Positions 29,650-38,397 of a stretch of DNA of 64,000 nt are shown piece by piece. Under the pieces are notes generated by a model, which saw only the letters and a program-made list of their open reading frames with translations, was not told the DNA's origin and searched no databases. The translations under genes were made by a program, and so were the position numbers. Origin of the DNA: Nostoc sp. PCC 7524 (lineage in GTDB: Bacteria; Cyanobacteriota; Cyanobacteriia; Cyanobacteriales; Nostocaceae). Positions within the stretch are counted from its first letter, which is position 1. Each line of letters begins with the position of its first letter. The stretch lies in the NCBI RefSeq assembly GCF_000316645.1, contig NC_019684.1, positions 3,625,501-3,689,500 of the forward strand, read 5' to 3'.

Positions 29650-32600
29650 TTAGGTAAATAGGAAATTAGCTCCGAATAAATTAACATTCACATCACTGCT
29701 AATAAAGCCAGATGTACCTGATATGGTGGCTAATAATTGACCTGTTCCAAAGCCTGTATTACCAGCCAGACCATCACCGATTCTTAGTTGTGTACTTGTT
29801 CCTGATTTCACTAAATCAATGTTAGCGATACCTGTGAATTGTAATTGATCACCACCGACACCACGCACAAACTGATAAATAGTATCTGTTCCATGACCAG
29901 AGGCATAGTTAACGATATCCGCTGCATTATCATTTAGGCCTAAATAAAGGCTGTCATTACCAGTACCACCATTGAGCGAATCTGCCCCGAAACCGCCATT
30001 AAGGGTATCATCACCAGAACCACCAATTAAGGTGTCATTGAAATTAGAACCAATCACTCGCTCAATACTGATTAGGGTGTCTGTACCTCCTAATCCATCA
30101 GTGGCTATACCCGTGAAGAGGTTGACATTAACTGCGGCAGCGGCACTTTGATAAGAAACGGTATCATTACCAGACCTACCATTGAGCGTATCATTACCAG
30201 CCCCGCCAATTAAGGTGTCATAACCACCCTCACCAATTAGGGTATCATTACCATCACCACCATTGAGGCTATCATTGCCATTGCCACCTTCTAAGGTTTC
30301 ATCACCAGAACCACCAATTAAGGTGTCATTGAAATTAGAACCAATCACTCGCTCAATACTGATTAGGGTGTCTGTACCTCCTTGTCCGTCAGTGGCTATA
30401 CCTGTGGAGAGGTTGACATTAACTGCGGCGGTGGCACTTCGATAAGAAACGGTATCGTTACCAGACCTACCATTGAGCGTATCATTACCAGCCCCACCAA
30501 TTAAGGTGTCGTAACCACCCTCGCCAATTAGGGTATCATTACCATCACCGCCATTGAGGCTATCATTGCCATTGCCACCTTCTAAGGTTTCATCACCAGT
30601 GCCACCAATTAAAGTGTCATTAAAATTAGAACCAATCACTCGCTCAATACTGATTAGGGTGTCTGTACCTCCTTGTCCATCAGCTGCTGTACCTATGGAG
30701 AGGTTGACGTTGACAGCCGCTGTGGCACTTTGGTAAGAGGCAGTATCAATTCCTAAACCACCATCAAGGGTATCATTACCAGCCCCGCCAATTAAGGTAT
30801 CATTGCCATCTCCCGCCCAGACTTGATCATTACCATAGCCTGCATCGATATAGTCATTTCCTGCGCCTCCAAAAATGTCATCATTGCCACCTTCAGTTAT
30901 ATTCCGCCCAGGAAAATCTTTATCATCTCCGTAAAGCTTATCATCACCATCCTGTCCATCTATGGCATCATCACCAAAACTGCCATAGATAGTGTCATTG
31001 CCTGCACCTCCTTTAAGGGCGACATAATCTCCGTTGGGATCGAATTTGTCGTTTCCAGCACCCCCATCAATGAAATCATCACCAGCATCACCAAGTATCC
31101 GATCTACACCAGCCGCACCATAGAGTGTGTCGTTGCCATCTCCACCCCAGGCTGTGTCATCACCGTAACCTAGATCAATATAGTCGTCTCCAGCCCCTCC
31201 AGAGATAACATCGTTACCACCCTGAGTTTGATTGAGAATATCTTGATTTAGCTCATCTCCGTACAGTCTGTCATCACCGTCGCCACCATCAATGATGTCA
31301 TCACCAAAACCACCATAGATGGTGTCGTAACCTCCACCACCTTTTAAGGCGGCATAATCTCCGTTGGGGTCGAGAACTTTGTCATTCCCAGAACCGCCAA
31401 AGATAATGTCATCACCTTCGTCGCCATAGATAATGTCAACATCATCCTGTCCATCAATGATGTCATCACCATAGCCACCATAAATCAAATCATTGCCGGC
31501 TCCACCTCTTAATCCAGCAGTGAAGTCTGGACGGCGATCATCTCCATCTCCTCCATAGATAGTGTCATTACCGTTATCACCTTGCAGTTGATCTCGTCCT
31601 GCTCCACCGTCGAGAATGTCATTGCCATCGCCGCCGTAAATGAGGTCATTGCCACTTGTGCCGATATATGTATCGTTGCCTAAACCAGCACTGGGAATAA
31701 AATTAATAGTTTCGTCAGGTCTTCCACCTCTGGGCAAGGCGTTAAATAGATTCAGAACGTCATAGCCAGATACATTGCCTAATTGCTCAATGAAGCCTAC
31801 ACCAGCTGTAGCTCCAGTGGCTGTGGGGTCAAAAAAGAAGTTAATAAATAAGTCATTGGAACGTGTGGCATAACCATCTTTATTGAGGTCGATTAATAGG
31901 TTGTTATCATCCCATCTGTAAAGTCCCACTTTTCCGCTTTGAAGTTCAGATAGGGAAATAATTACATCTTTGATATTGAGAGCATCATATCCGCCATCAT
32001 CTTGAATGATAGTTGCAAACCCATCGGCTGCTGAGACGAGATATAAATCATCTCCTGTACCACCGTAGAGTTCATCCTTTCCACCTTTGGCTACGAGAAT
32101 GTCATTACCTGCATAGCCATAAATCTGATCCTTTCCTGTCTGTCCACCAAGATAGTCATTACCTGCTGTACCCTTGATTGCAGATTGATCGCGATCGTCT
32201 CCTGTAGTTCCAGTCTTAGGACTGTTACCAACTAAACTTAAAAAACTGGTACTATCCAAACCAGCAATGTATTCAATAAAGCCAGTTCCTTTAGTATTGC
32301 CTGTGCCGAAAAAGTTGAGGAGAGTGACATCTTGAGCAAAGATGAATTTGTTGTCTTTGTTCAGGTCAATTACTAAGGCAGTTCCAACCCTGGCAAGGTT
32401 AGATATACTGAGTGGGAAGTTACTAATGTTGAGTTGAGGGTTTGTAGGTAACTGTTGCAGTGTTAAGGTATCTATGCCAGATTCATCTTGAATGATGCTT
32501 CCAGAGTCATTGACTACTGGATTGTTGGGATCGAGATAAACCAGGTAATAGAGGTCATTTCCTGTTCCTCCTAAAAGGGTGTTAACACCACCACCACCTG

Positions 32601-34656
32601 TTAAGAGGTCATTGCCTGTTCCTCCTAAGAGGATATCGTTGCCATCTTGTCCATGAACGGCATCGTTACCATCACCACCTAAGATGATGTCATCTCCAGC
32701 ACCGCCTTTTAACCCTTCACCGCGATTTGCATCTTGGTCATCTCCCGCACCGCCATCAATATAGTCATTGCCATCATCGCCGTATAGGAGATCCGTAAAA
32801 GTTCCAGCACCTCCTAAAATGGTGTCATCACCATTGCCACCATGAATGTAATCGCCTCCAGATCCACCATCAATGCTATCGTTGCCATTATCACCATAGA
32901 TGGTATCGTTCCCTGCGTCACCATTGAGAATGTCATCACCCCTACCACCAGACAGAAAATTAGCAGCACTATTACCGATAATTGTGTCGTTACCATCCCC
33001 AGTAAAGGCTTTTTCGATGGTAGTTCCTGCACTGATAATTAAGGCATACCCATTCAGATTACTTGTAGAACCTGGATTGAGGTTGAGGTATGAGTAGTTA
33101 ACAGCCGCAGCGTTAATGGTATCAATACCCGAAGTATCAGTCAGTGTATTGGAGTCATTAATACCATCATACTCATTAGTGTAGAAATAAGTGTCATCAG
33201 CTGTATCTGCATCCCCGTATATATTTAATTTCCAACTGTTGAACATCCCAGTGTTTGTAAGCTGTGAATCACGTATTTTGAGTATCCAATCGCCAGCACT
33301 GTTTTCTCCCCAAAATTGTGAACTTGAAAACCTAAAATTGATATTATCTCCAGCATCTGGATATCTAACTAAAGTGCTTGTAATTTTTTTACTGGGGGAG
33401 ATAAGTTCAACAATTAAATCGCCTCGATGGGGATGAGTTATATTGAGTTCTACTTCCACCCAATCAATATCTAAACTAGCAGCTAGGATAAAAGTATAAC
33501 TAATCTCACTATTATCTGTAATGGGCAAGCCTACATTGCCTGAAGCATAAGAATAAGACTGTTCATTGTTAAATCGGCTCTGTTTTTGCCAAGTTTCTGC
33601 CAAACGGACGGCAGCATGAGCATCAACCAAGCCAAATCCATAGTCATCACTGACGTGTAAACCTTTATTATTCCAGTTCTTAGCTCCATTATTGTTGTAA
33701 CTGGAGCTAGAACCTGTTTTACGGGCAGAATAGGCGAGAATTTCTTGAATATCTCGATAGCCCAAATTGGGGTTTGCTTCCAACATTAAAGCCACTACCC
33801 CAGATACCATCGGAGCAGCAGCTGAAGTACCATCAAAATTGTTAGTATAATCTCCAAAACTATAGCCAGCAGTTCCTGTGCGATCAGTGGTAACAATGCT
33901 AGAAGGTTCGCTGCCAAAAGCAGAAACAAGAATAGAAGCACCAGGGGTACTATAGGATGTGATGTTTCCATCCTTCTTAACAGCAGCGACTGTAATTACG
34001 TGTCGGGAGTTTTGAAAGTTGTGATAGTTGGTATTATCTCCTGTGTTACGGCTGTTTCCGGCTGAAAATACTATCGCTGTTCCTCGTCCATTACGTCCAT
34101 TGGCAACAGCATTTTGGATAGCTTGTCCTGCTTGGGGAAAAGTATAAAAATTATCGTAAAAGCGGTTATAGCGATGATTACCTAGCCCTCCAAACCCCCA
34201 ACTATTATTGACAACATCAACATTGACGAAGTTATGCAAAGCATTAGTAACCGCACTCATGAATTTATTAGCGTTACTGTCGGAATCAACGAGAATAGAA
34301 ATAGCTCGAAACCCTGTAATCTTTGCACCATAAGCCACTCCTACCACACCATTACCATTTCTTTCAGCAGCAATGATACCTGCTACAGCAGTACCATGTG
34401 CGTTGCCAGAAGTTCCGAAGGGATCTTTATCGTTATCGTCATAATCGTAGTCTTGAAATGTATCGTAATTATCATTCAAATCTTCGTGGTTGTAATCAAA
34501 CCCATCATCAATCACACCGACAACAACACCACGCCCTGTATAGTCATCCCAAACATTAACTACGTTGAGATCAACACCAAGAACACCAGTGGATTGATCG
34601 TAGTTGTATAGATACCATTGATCCTTAAATAAGGAGTCGGAAGGCAAAGTAGCCAT
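29650..34656 (-). CDS. Subtilisin-like protease with P-domain and RTX calcium-binding repeats
   Basis: A 1668-aa S8 peptidase. Triad: Asp50 (VGVIDDGFDY), His87 (GNAHGTAVAG), Ser278 (FDGTSAAAPM), with oxyanion Asn151 (VNNSWG). Residues of about 365-480 form a proprotein-convertase P-domain (ISYTFILAASLDIDWVEVEL, HRGDLIVEL). From about 535 onward come many RTX nonapeptides (GGxGxDxxx, for example GGAGNDTL), interrupted by non-RTX segments (LSISNLARVGTALVIDLNKD). There is no N-terminal signal peptide, and the protein ends in a typical hydrophobic C-terminal region (NVNLFGANFLFT), which fits type I secretion and Ca-dependent folding outside the cell. Residues encoded at about 30.0-30.75 kb consist of three near-identical 97-residue units. 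No type I secretion genes are adjacent. Confidence 0.92.
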   Translation of the reverse strand: MATLPSDSLFKDQWYLYNYDQSTGVLGVDLNVVNVWDDYTGRGVVVGVIDDGFDYNHEDLNDNYDTFQDYDYDDNDKDPFGTSGNAHGTAVAGIIAAERNGNGVVGVAYGAKITGFRAISILVDSDSNANKFMSAVTNALHNFVNVDVVNNSWGFGGLGNHRYNRFYDNFYTFPQAGQAIQNAVANGRNGRGTAIVFSAGNSRNTGDNTNYHNFQNSRHVITVAAVKKDGNITSYSTPGASILVSAFGSEPSSIVTTDRTGTAGYSFGDYTNNFDGTSAAAPMVSGVVALMLEANPNLGYRDIQEILAYSARKTGSSSSYNNNGAKNWNNKGLHVSDDYGFGLVDAHAAVRLAETWQKQSRFNNEQSYSYASGNVGLPITDNSEISYTFILAASLDIDWVEVELNITHPHRGDLIVELISPSKKITSTLVRYPDAGDNINFRFSSSQFWGENSAGDWILKIRDSQLTNTGMFNSWKLNIYGDADTADDTYFYTNEYDGINDSNTLTDTSGIDTINAAAVNYSYLNLNPGSTSNLNGYALIISAGTTIEKAFTGDGNDTIIGNSAANFLSGGRGDDILNGDAGNDTIYGDNGNDSIDGGSGGDYIHGGNGDDTILGGAGTFTDLLYGDDGNDYIDGGAGDDQDANRGEGLKGGAGDDIILGGDGNDAVHGQDGNDILLGGTGNDLLTGGGGVNTLLGGTGNDLYYLVYLDPNNPVVNDSGSIIQDESGIDTLTLQQLPTNPQLNISNFPLSISNLARVGTALVIDLNKDNKFIFAQDVTLLNFFGTGNTKGTGFIEYIAGLDSTSFLSLVGNSPKTGTTGDDRDQSAIKGTAGNDYLGGQTGKDQIYGYAGNDILVAKGGKDELYGGTGDDLYLVSAADGFATIIQDDGGYDALNIKDVIISLSELQSGKVGLYRWDDNNLLIDLNKDGYATRSNDLFINFFFDPTATGATAGVGFIEQLGNVSGYDVLNLFNALPRGGRPDETINFIPSAGLGNDTYIGTSGNDLIYGGDGNDILDGGAGRDQLQGDNGNDTIYGGDGDDRRPDFTAGLRGGAGNDLIYGGYGDDIIDGQDDVDIIYGDEGDDIIFGGSGNDKVLDPNGDYAALKGGGGYDTIYGGFGDDIIDGGDGDDRLYGDELNQDILNQTQGGNDVISGGAGDDYIDLGYGDDTAWGGDGNDTLYGAAGVDRILGDAGDDFIDGGAGNDKFDPNGDYVALKGGAGNDTIYGSFGDDAIDGQDGDDKLYGDDKDFPGRNITEGGNDDIFGGAGNDYIDAGYGNDQVWAGDGNDTLIGGAGNDTLDGGLGIDTASYQSATAAVNVNLSIGTAADGQGGTDTLISIERVIGSNFNDTLIGGTGDETLEGGNGNDSLNGGDGNDTLIGEGGYDTLIGGAGNDTLNGRSGNDTVSYRSATAAVNVNLSTGIATDGQGGTDTLISIERVIGSNFNDTLIGGSGDETLEGGNGNDSLNGGDGNDTLIGEGGYDTLIGGAGNDTLNGRSGNDTVSYQSAAAAVNVNLFTGIATDGLGGTDTLISIERVIGSNFNDTLIGGSGDDTLNGGFGADSLNGGTGNDSLYLGLNDNAADIVNYASGHGTDTIYQFVRGVGGDQLQFTGIANIDLVKSGTSTQLRIGDGLAGNTGFGTGQLLATISGTSGFISSDVNVNLFGANFLFT
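30010..30750 (-). repeat. Three 291-bp near-identical repeats inside the RTX gene
   Basis: The sequence around ATTAGAACCAATCACTCGC recurs at about 30038, 30329 and 30620, a spacing of 291 bp (97 codons). Units differ by only a few bases, which indicates recent in-frame duplication or gene conversion. Each unit encodes RTX motifs plus the spacer reading IGSNFNDTLIGG. Confidence 0.85.
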
Positions 34657-34753
34657 AAGGTTGTTTATTTATTTTGACAATTAACGTTTCATGGCAGCCC
34701 AAGAGGGTATTTGAAAACTTGTCCCAAATAACCTGTATAAATTCGCAGTGTCC

Positions 34754-34786
34754 AGATCCCCGACTTCTTTGAGAAGTCGGGGATCT
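34754..34786. repeat. Perfect 14-bp palindromic hairpin
   Basis: AGATCCCCGACTTC (34754-34767) pairs with GAAGTCGGGGATCT (34773-34786) over a 5-nt loop. This sequence type is a common dispersed hairpin in this group of cyanobacteria. It lies downstream of the 34865 gene and upstream of the protease gene; with no T-run it is not a classical terminator. Confidence 0.65.
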
Positions 34787-34864
34787 AACTTCTTCCTAAT
34801 TTCTTAGCGAATGATTTCTGGTTGCTAAGAGCGATCGCATCTTAGTTCATTAAAAAATTAACGA

Positions 34865-35302
34865 TTATCTCAGTGAACCAAAAAGATCAGATAAATCTTT
34901 TCCGATCTCTTGTTTGTATGTAGGTTCATCCATATTTAAACATTTGTTTATCAGGCTATAATGCTCTTCTGATCGACCTTCAAATAACCTAAAACGTGTA
35001 TTTTTTAAATAGGCATAAGCTTGACAAGCATTATCACTACTAGCTGAGAAAAAATAATCTTGGGCATTCTGAATTTCTTGCAGCATTGCATCCTTCACAT
35101 CACGAGTAGTATGGCTATTAGCCCAATTTATTGATTCCTGCGGATCTACAATAGATTCACCTCTAATAGCCTTACCTGCATTGACTAAATAAGCATATGA
35201 TTCTGCAATTTCTACACGAGTTTGGGCTTGTGCTGGGTTAGAGGAAATTACAAAATAGGTATAGGTGAGCATTAAAGCACTCACAACATTAAACTTACGC
35301 AT
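34865..35302 (-). CDS. Small exported protein, paralogue A
   Basis: A 145-aa protein with an N-terminal signal peptide (hydrophobic stretch after MRKFN, cleavage expected after AQA near residue 27). The mature part is alpha-helical and Glu/Asn-rich, with two Cys (DNACQAY, NKCLNMDE) that could form a disulfide. It ends DLSDLFGSLR. I do not recognise the family. It is a tandem duplicate of the next gene upstream (about 80 percent identity by eye), including the 3' flank. Export to periplasm or medium is inferred from the signal peptide. An ATG with AGGAG-like sequence (CAGGAGTTAGTC on the coding strand) supports the start. Confidence 0.7.
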   Translation of the reverse strand: MRKFNVVSALMLTYTYFVISSNPAQAQTRVEIAESYAYLVNAGKAIRGESIVDPQESINWANSHTTRDVKDAMLQEIQNAQDYFFSASSDNACQAYAYLKNTRFRLFEGRSEEHYSLINKCLNMDEPTYKQEIGKDLSDLFGSLR

Positions 35303-35424
35303 GACTAACTCCTGATTAGTTGTAAATTGCTTTCAAAGCATCCATAAATGTGTGCTTATTACAAAAAGCGATCGCACCTCAAAATACTTACCTATTATGA
35401 GAGCAATCACCTAATTTTTACTGC

Positions 35425-35856
35425 TTATCTCAGTGAACCAAAAAGATCAGATAAGTCTTTGTCAACCTCTTGCTTGTATTTAGGTTCATCCATATTTAAA
35501 CAGGTATTTACTAGGCTGGAATGATTTTCTGAGCGACCTTCAAATAACCTGAAACGTGTATTTTTTAAATAGGCGTAAGCTTGACAAGCGTTGTTACTGC
35601 TAGCTGATGAAAAATAATTCTGAGAAACTCTAATTTCATGTAGCATTGCATCCTTAACCGCACGAGTTTTACGCTTGTTAGCCCAGGCTATTGATTGTTT
35701 ATGAGGTACAGGGGATCTACCTCTAATAACCCGACTTGCATTAACTAAGTAAGCGTATGATTCTGCAATTTCTACACGAGTTTGGGCTTGTGCTGGTGTA
35801 GAGGAAATGACAAAACAGGTGAGCATTAAAGCACTCACAAAATTTAATTTACGCAT
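35425..35856 (-). CDS. Small exported protein, paralogue B
   Basis: A 143-aa paralogue of the downstream gene. Signal peptide MRKLNFVSALMLTCFVI with AQA cleavage; mature part RVEIAESYAYLVNA, DNACQAYAYLKNTRF and terminal DLSDLFGSLR are shared, while the central 30 residues have diverged (VPHKQSIAWANKRKTRAV against IVDPQESINWANSHTTRDV). Both copies keep the two Cys of the mature chain; this copy has an extra Cys in the signal peptide (MLTCFV). The same AGGAGTTAGTC leader precedes the ATG. Function unknown. Confidence 0.7.
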   Translation of the reverse strand: MRKLNFVSALMLTCFVISSTPAQAQTRVEIAESYAYLVNASRVIRGRSPVPHKQSIAWANKRKTRAVKDAMLHEIRVSQNYFSSASSNNACQAYAYLKNTRFRLFEGRSENHSSLVNTCLNMDEPKYKQEVDKDLSDLFGSLR

Positions 35857-35936
35857 GACTAACTCCTAAGTAGCTGTAATTTTTTCCAATAATCAATAAA
35901 TTTGTACTTGTCTTGATAAGGCGATCGCACACATTT

Positions 35937-36368
35937 TTACCTAGTTCTCACCTGATAACAAACATCATGTATGAGATTTGGCTCTGAAATATTTATTGGT
36001 TTGCCTTCTCTTTTGTCTATTCTCCCTCGCTTACAATCCACATAGACTTTATAAGTACCACTAGCAGTAGCAATTAAAGCAAGAACTTTTTCTACTTTTC
36101 CTTGTAGATCAACTTTTGTTACCCTAGTACTTAATACACGCCATGCCCTGCGAATGCCAAAAGTTTGTGCAAAAGAACTTGAATAAGAACTGCCTAGCAG
36201 TAATACAGAAACATTTACAACAATCCATAAGCTAGTAGCTGTGAGTAATGTCAACAAAATTTTCGGTGCTTTCTTCGTGTTAATCATTGAGTTAACCATG
36301 CGAGTAATACTTAGTTGATAATAGTGGTTTTTCTCAAATACATATTTCTCTATTTTGATGACGATCAT
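35937..36368 (-). CDS. Hypothetical protein with signal/anchor segment
   Basis: A 143-aa frame of unknown family. A hydrophobic segment (ILLTLLTATSLWIVVNVSVLLL) precedes SSFAQ, so cleavage after FAQ or AQT is possible, leaving a basic mature domain with two Cys (VDCKRG, HDVCYQV). I keep ATG 36368 because AGGAA lies about 8 nt upstream; ATGs at 36299 or 36287 would give a more normal signal peptide. It sits in a run of small exported genes (34.8-37 kb) and could be part of the same functional group, but nothing else shows this. Confidence 0.5.
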   Translation of the reverse strand: MIVIKIEKYVFEKNHYYQLSITRMVNSMINTKKAPKILLTLLTATSLWIVVNVSVLLLGSSYSSSFAQTFGIRRAWRVLSTRVTKVDLQGKVEKVLALIATASGTYKVYVDCKRGRIDKREGKPINISEPNLIHDVCYQVRTR

Positions 36369-36528
36369 TTCTAGATTCCTGATATATTTTTAAGGCTAAA
36401 AATTTTCTGTCAGCCATTGAGAATAAGGTATTGAGAAAATAAATACAGGGATAACTGCAAAAACTCCAAATAAAAACTGAGAACAAGCTGAAGTTTTGGA
36501 TGCTTACCCTTTATTTATGCAATGCTAA

Positions 36529-36978
36529 TTAATATCTTTTAGTACAGCTTAAATTGCCATTAAAATTAGCAATATCTCCTATACATAGATTGAAGTTTAC
36601 TAATTGAGAACTTTGCCAGCGACGACGTTGGTTCTTGCAAGTTGCATATAGGGTGTTTTGATGTGAATAAATATTCACACAGGATTCTAAATAGCTTCCT
36701 CTGGGACCCTCTATACATTCTAAATCACCATTTATATTATTAATTCCACCTATACATCGTCTGGGATTGTTGAGGTAAGTTTCAACCCAGTAACCTCTCC
36801 TATTTTTACATACTGCATTCAAATTACCTGCTCGATCTATATAAGCATGAGTGCAGCTATTTAAATAAGATCCGTTGGGGACTCGATTATTTGCATTTGC
36901 TGTTAGCATCAATGATTCAAAACTAACAAGAACAACAGTTATTATTCCAGTAATAGTTTGATAGTAAATAATTTTCAT
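36529..36978 (-). CDS. Secreted cyanovirin-N (CVNH) family lectin
   Basis: A 149-aa protein: signal peptide to about residue 30 (LMLTANANN), then two CVNH repeats. Repeat 1 reads GSYLNSC ... LNAVCKNRRGYW ... CIGGINNINGDLEC and repeat 2 GSYLESC ... LYATCKNQRRRW ... CIGDIANFNGNLSC. This matches the cyanovirin-N pattern (F/Y-x-x-x-C ... L-x-x-x-C ... I-x-N-x-x-G-x-L). Each repeat has an additional Cys pair (CIG ... LxC) beyond the two Cys of classical cyanovirin-N, eight in all, suggesting four disulfides. CVNH proteins bind mannose-rich glycans. The gene diverges from the HTH-TPR regulator across a palindrome-bearing spacer. The family call is by motif and is strong; sugar specificity is unknown. 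Confidence 0.85.
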   Translation of the reverse strand: MKIIYYQTITGIITVVLVSFESLMLTANANNRVPNGSYLNSCTHAYIDRAGNLNAVCKNRRGYWVETYLNNPRRCIGGINNINGDLECIEGPRGSYLESCVNIYSHQNTLYATCKNQRRRWQSSQLVNFNLCIGDIANFNGNLSCTKRY

Positions 36979-37017
36979 CTTCCTTTTCCTTTAACTAAAG
37001 AATACTTTTAGAGGCTG

Positions 37018-37052
37018 CCATTTGTGACATCAGACTGTAATCACAAATGTGA
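37018..37052. promoter_or_regulatory. Operator-like palindrome TCACAAATGTGA plus half-site
   Basis: TCACAAATGTGA at 37041-37052 is a 5-bp dyad around AA. CATTTGTGAC at 37019-37028 repeats ten bases of it on the opposite strand. The pair lies 40-75 bp upstream of the CVNH start, where a regulator would act on its promoter. Confidence 0.55.
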
Positions 37053-37286
37053 CATTGTTTTTTATCGCTGTCAACCAGGAGTAGATATATGTAATACAAT
37101 TACATACAAGTACAAATACGTGTAAATACTTTTAATTAAAGGAAAATAAGCTTAAACTAGCCACCCTGACCTAAATTAAACAACATAAAACCCAAAACCC
37201 TTACTTAGTCAGGATTACAACAACAAATTTTCATTCATATACCCCCAATTACAGAGGATGATGAACATTAACTTCTATTAAGATAG

Positions 37287-37298
37287 TCACAAATGTGA
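37287..37298. promoter_or_regulatory. Operator-like palindrome TCACAAATGTGA overlapping the HTH-TPR promoter
   Basis: An identical 12-bp palindrome, immediately followed by a TATAAT box at 37300-37305 and 29 bp before the start codon region. A protein bound here would cover the -10/-35 spacer, which favours repression, possibly autoregulation. Confidence 0.55.
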
Positions 37299-37299
37299 T

Positions 37300-37305
37300 T
37301 ATAAT
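37300..37305 (+). promoter_or_regulatory. TATAAT -10 element of the HTH-TPR gene
   Basis: A perfect consensus -10 hexamer 22 bp upstream of ATG 37328. No good -35 box is seen, and the palindrome occupies the space where one would overlap. Confidence 0.5.
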
Positions 37306-37327
37306 CTGAAGAAAATAAAAACAACCC

Positions 37328-38389
37328 ATGAACCAACAACAATTCGAGGTGAAATTTGAGAAACTGACAAGCAGACGAAAAGAAGTGTTGCACAGGATAC
37401 TGGCTGGCGAGACAGATGCAGACATCGCAGCCGCTATGAATATTGGCGAAGCTAGCGTCAGAAAATTTATTGAGAGGATATGTCAGGAATTTGGACTGAA
37501 CAATGAACATTCTGACAGTCGCCGCTATAAACGTTCAGAGCTAGTGACACTCGTCGCTAAACACAAACCTGACTTATTAAGTGAGCATCATCCACAAGTT
37601 ACATATCAAGTAACTGTAGCTGAACCTGAAGAGACTGATGATGCTAACGTGACGGAATTTATCTTGCAATTGCTGTCAACGCACCAACCTATCAATGAAG
37701 AGTTTAGCAAATTTCTACTGCGGTTTAACTTCAATGAACAGGAGAAAAAGCAAATGCCTAAAGCTCTTAATAAAATAGGATATCAACACTATCTCAATAG
37801 CGATTTTAATACCGCATTATCCTATCTAAAAATGGCTGTGGAATTAAAACCAGATTTTGCTTCTGCTCACTACAACTTAGGAGCAACTTATGAAAAATTA
37901 GATAATCGTCATCAGGCTTGTGAACATTATAAAATTGCCATGCAATATCAAAATCGAGCAGCAGATGCGGCGATGAATAATTTAGCTCGGTTGGAAATTA
38001 TCCAAGGAAATAATATTGCTGCTATAGAACTGATTGAACCAATTTTATCAAGGGTAAAAGATAATACCGTTAAAGCCGCATTATATAAAAATCTAGGTTG
38101 GGCATATTTTCAGCAAAATTGTTATGCACCAGCCAAACAGCATTTACTCACATCTTTGGAATTAGAAATAGATTATGCTCCAGCTTATGCTTTATTAGCA
38201 CAAGTCCAAGAAGCAGAGGGAAATCAAGAAGGCGCTATATCATCATGGCAGAATTTCCTGGAATCTTACTCCCATGATCAGCAATTAAATAGAGTCCGTT
38301 GGAAGTTACCAGAATTAGAGATTTGGAAACTGAATGCCATGAGAACTGTCAATATCTCAAATTACAAAGATTGCAAGATACACTCTTAA
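37328..38389 (+). CDS. LuxR-type HTH protein with TPR repeats
   Basis: A 353-aa protein. Residues of about 10-50 (LTSRRKEVLHRILAGETDAD, then IAAAMNIGEASVRKFIERIC) match the GerE/LuxR-type helix-turn-helix. Residues of about 145-320 hold TPR units (HYLNSDFNTALSYLKMAVEL, ASAHYNLGATYEKLDNRHQA, YKNLGWAYFQQNCYAPAKQH). There is no receiver domain. The HTH start motif resembles the N-terminal HTH of vMAP-type AAA proteins in the next gene. A DNA-binding regulator that senses a protein partner through the TPRs is likely. Identical palindromes lie in its own promoter and in front of the divergent CVNH gene, so it is the first candidate to bind them. Confidence 0.78.
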   Translation: MNQQQFEVKFEKLTSRRKEVLHRILAGETDADIAAAMNIGEASVRKFIERICQEFGLNNEHSDSRRYKRSELVTLVAKHKPDLLSEHHPQVTYQVTVAEPEETDDANVTEFILQLLSTHQPINEEFSKFLLRFNFNEQEKKQMPKALNKIGYQHYLNSDFNTALSYLKMAVELKPDFASAHYNLGATYEKLDNRHQACEHYKIAMQYQNRAADAAMNNLARLEIIQGNNIAAIELIEPILSRVKDNTVKAALYKNLGWAYFQQNCYAPAKQHLLTSLELEIDYAPAYALLAQVQEAEGNQEGAISSWQNFLESYSHDQQLNRVRWKLPELEIWKLNAMRTVNISNYKDCKIHS

Positions 38390-38397
38390 TTGAGTTT

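Larger units (their letters stand above)
36979..37327. other. Divergent regulatory region between CVNH and HTH-TPR genes
   Basis: A 349-bp AT-rich spacer. It contains two copies of the palindrome TCACAAATGTGA and a further half-copy, plus a TATAAT box for the rightward gene. The middle (37080-37270) is AT-rich with no other recognisable feature. Confidence 0.6.

Noticed and set aside
29650..33440. Several long plus-strand frames opposite the RTX gene
   Set aside because: They arise from the GA-poor, repeat-rich complement of GGxGxD codons and have no start signals or recognisable products.
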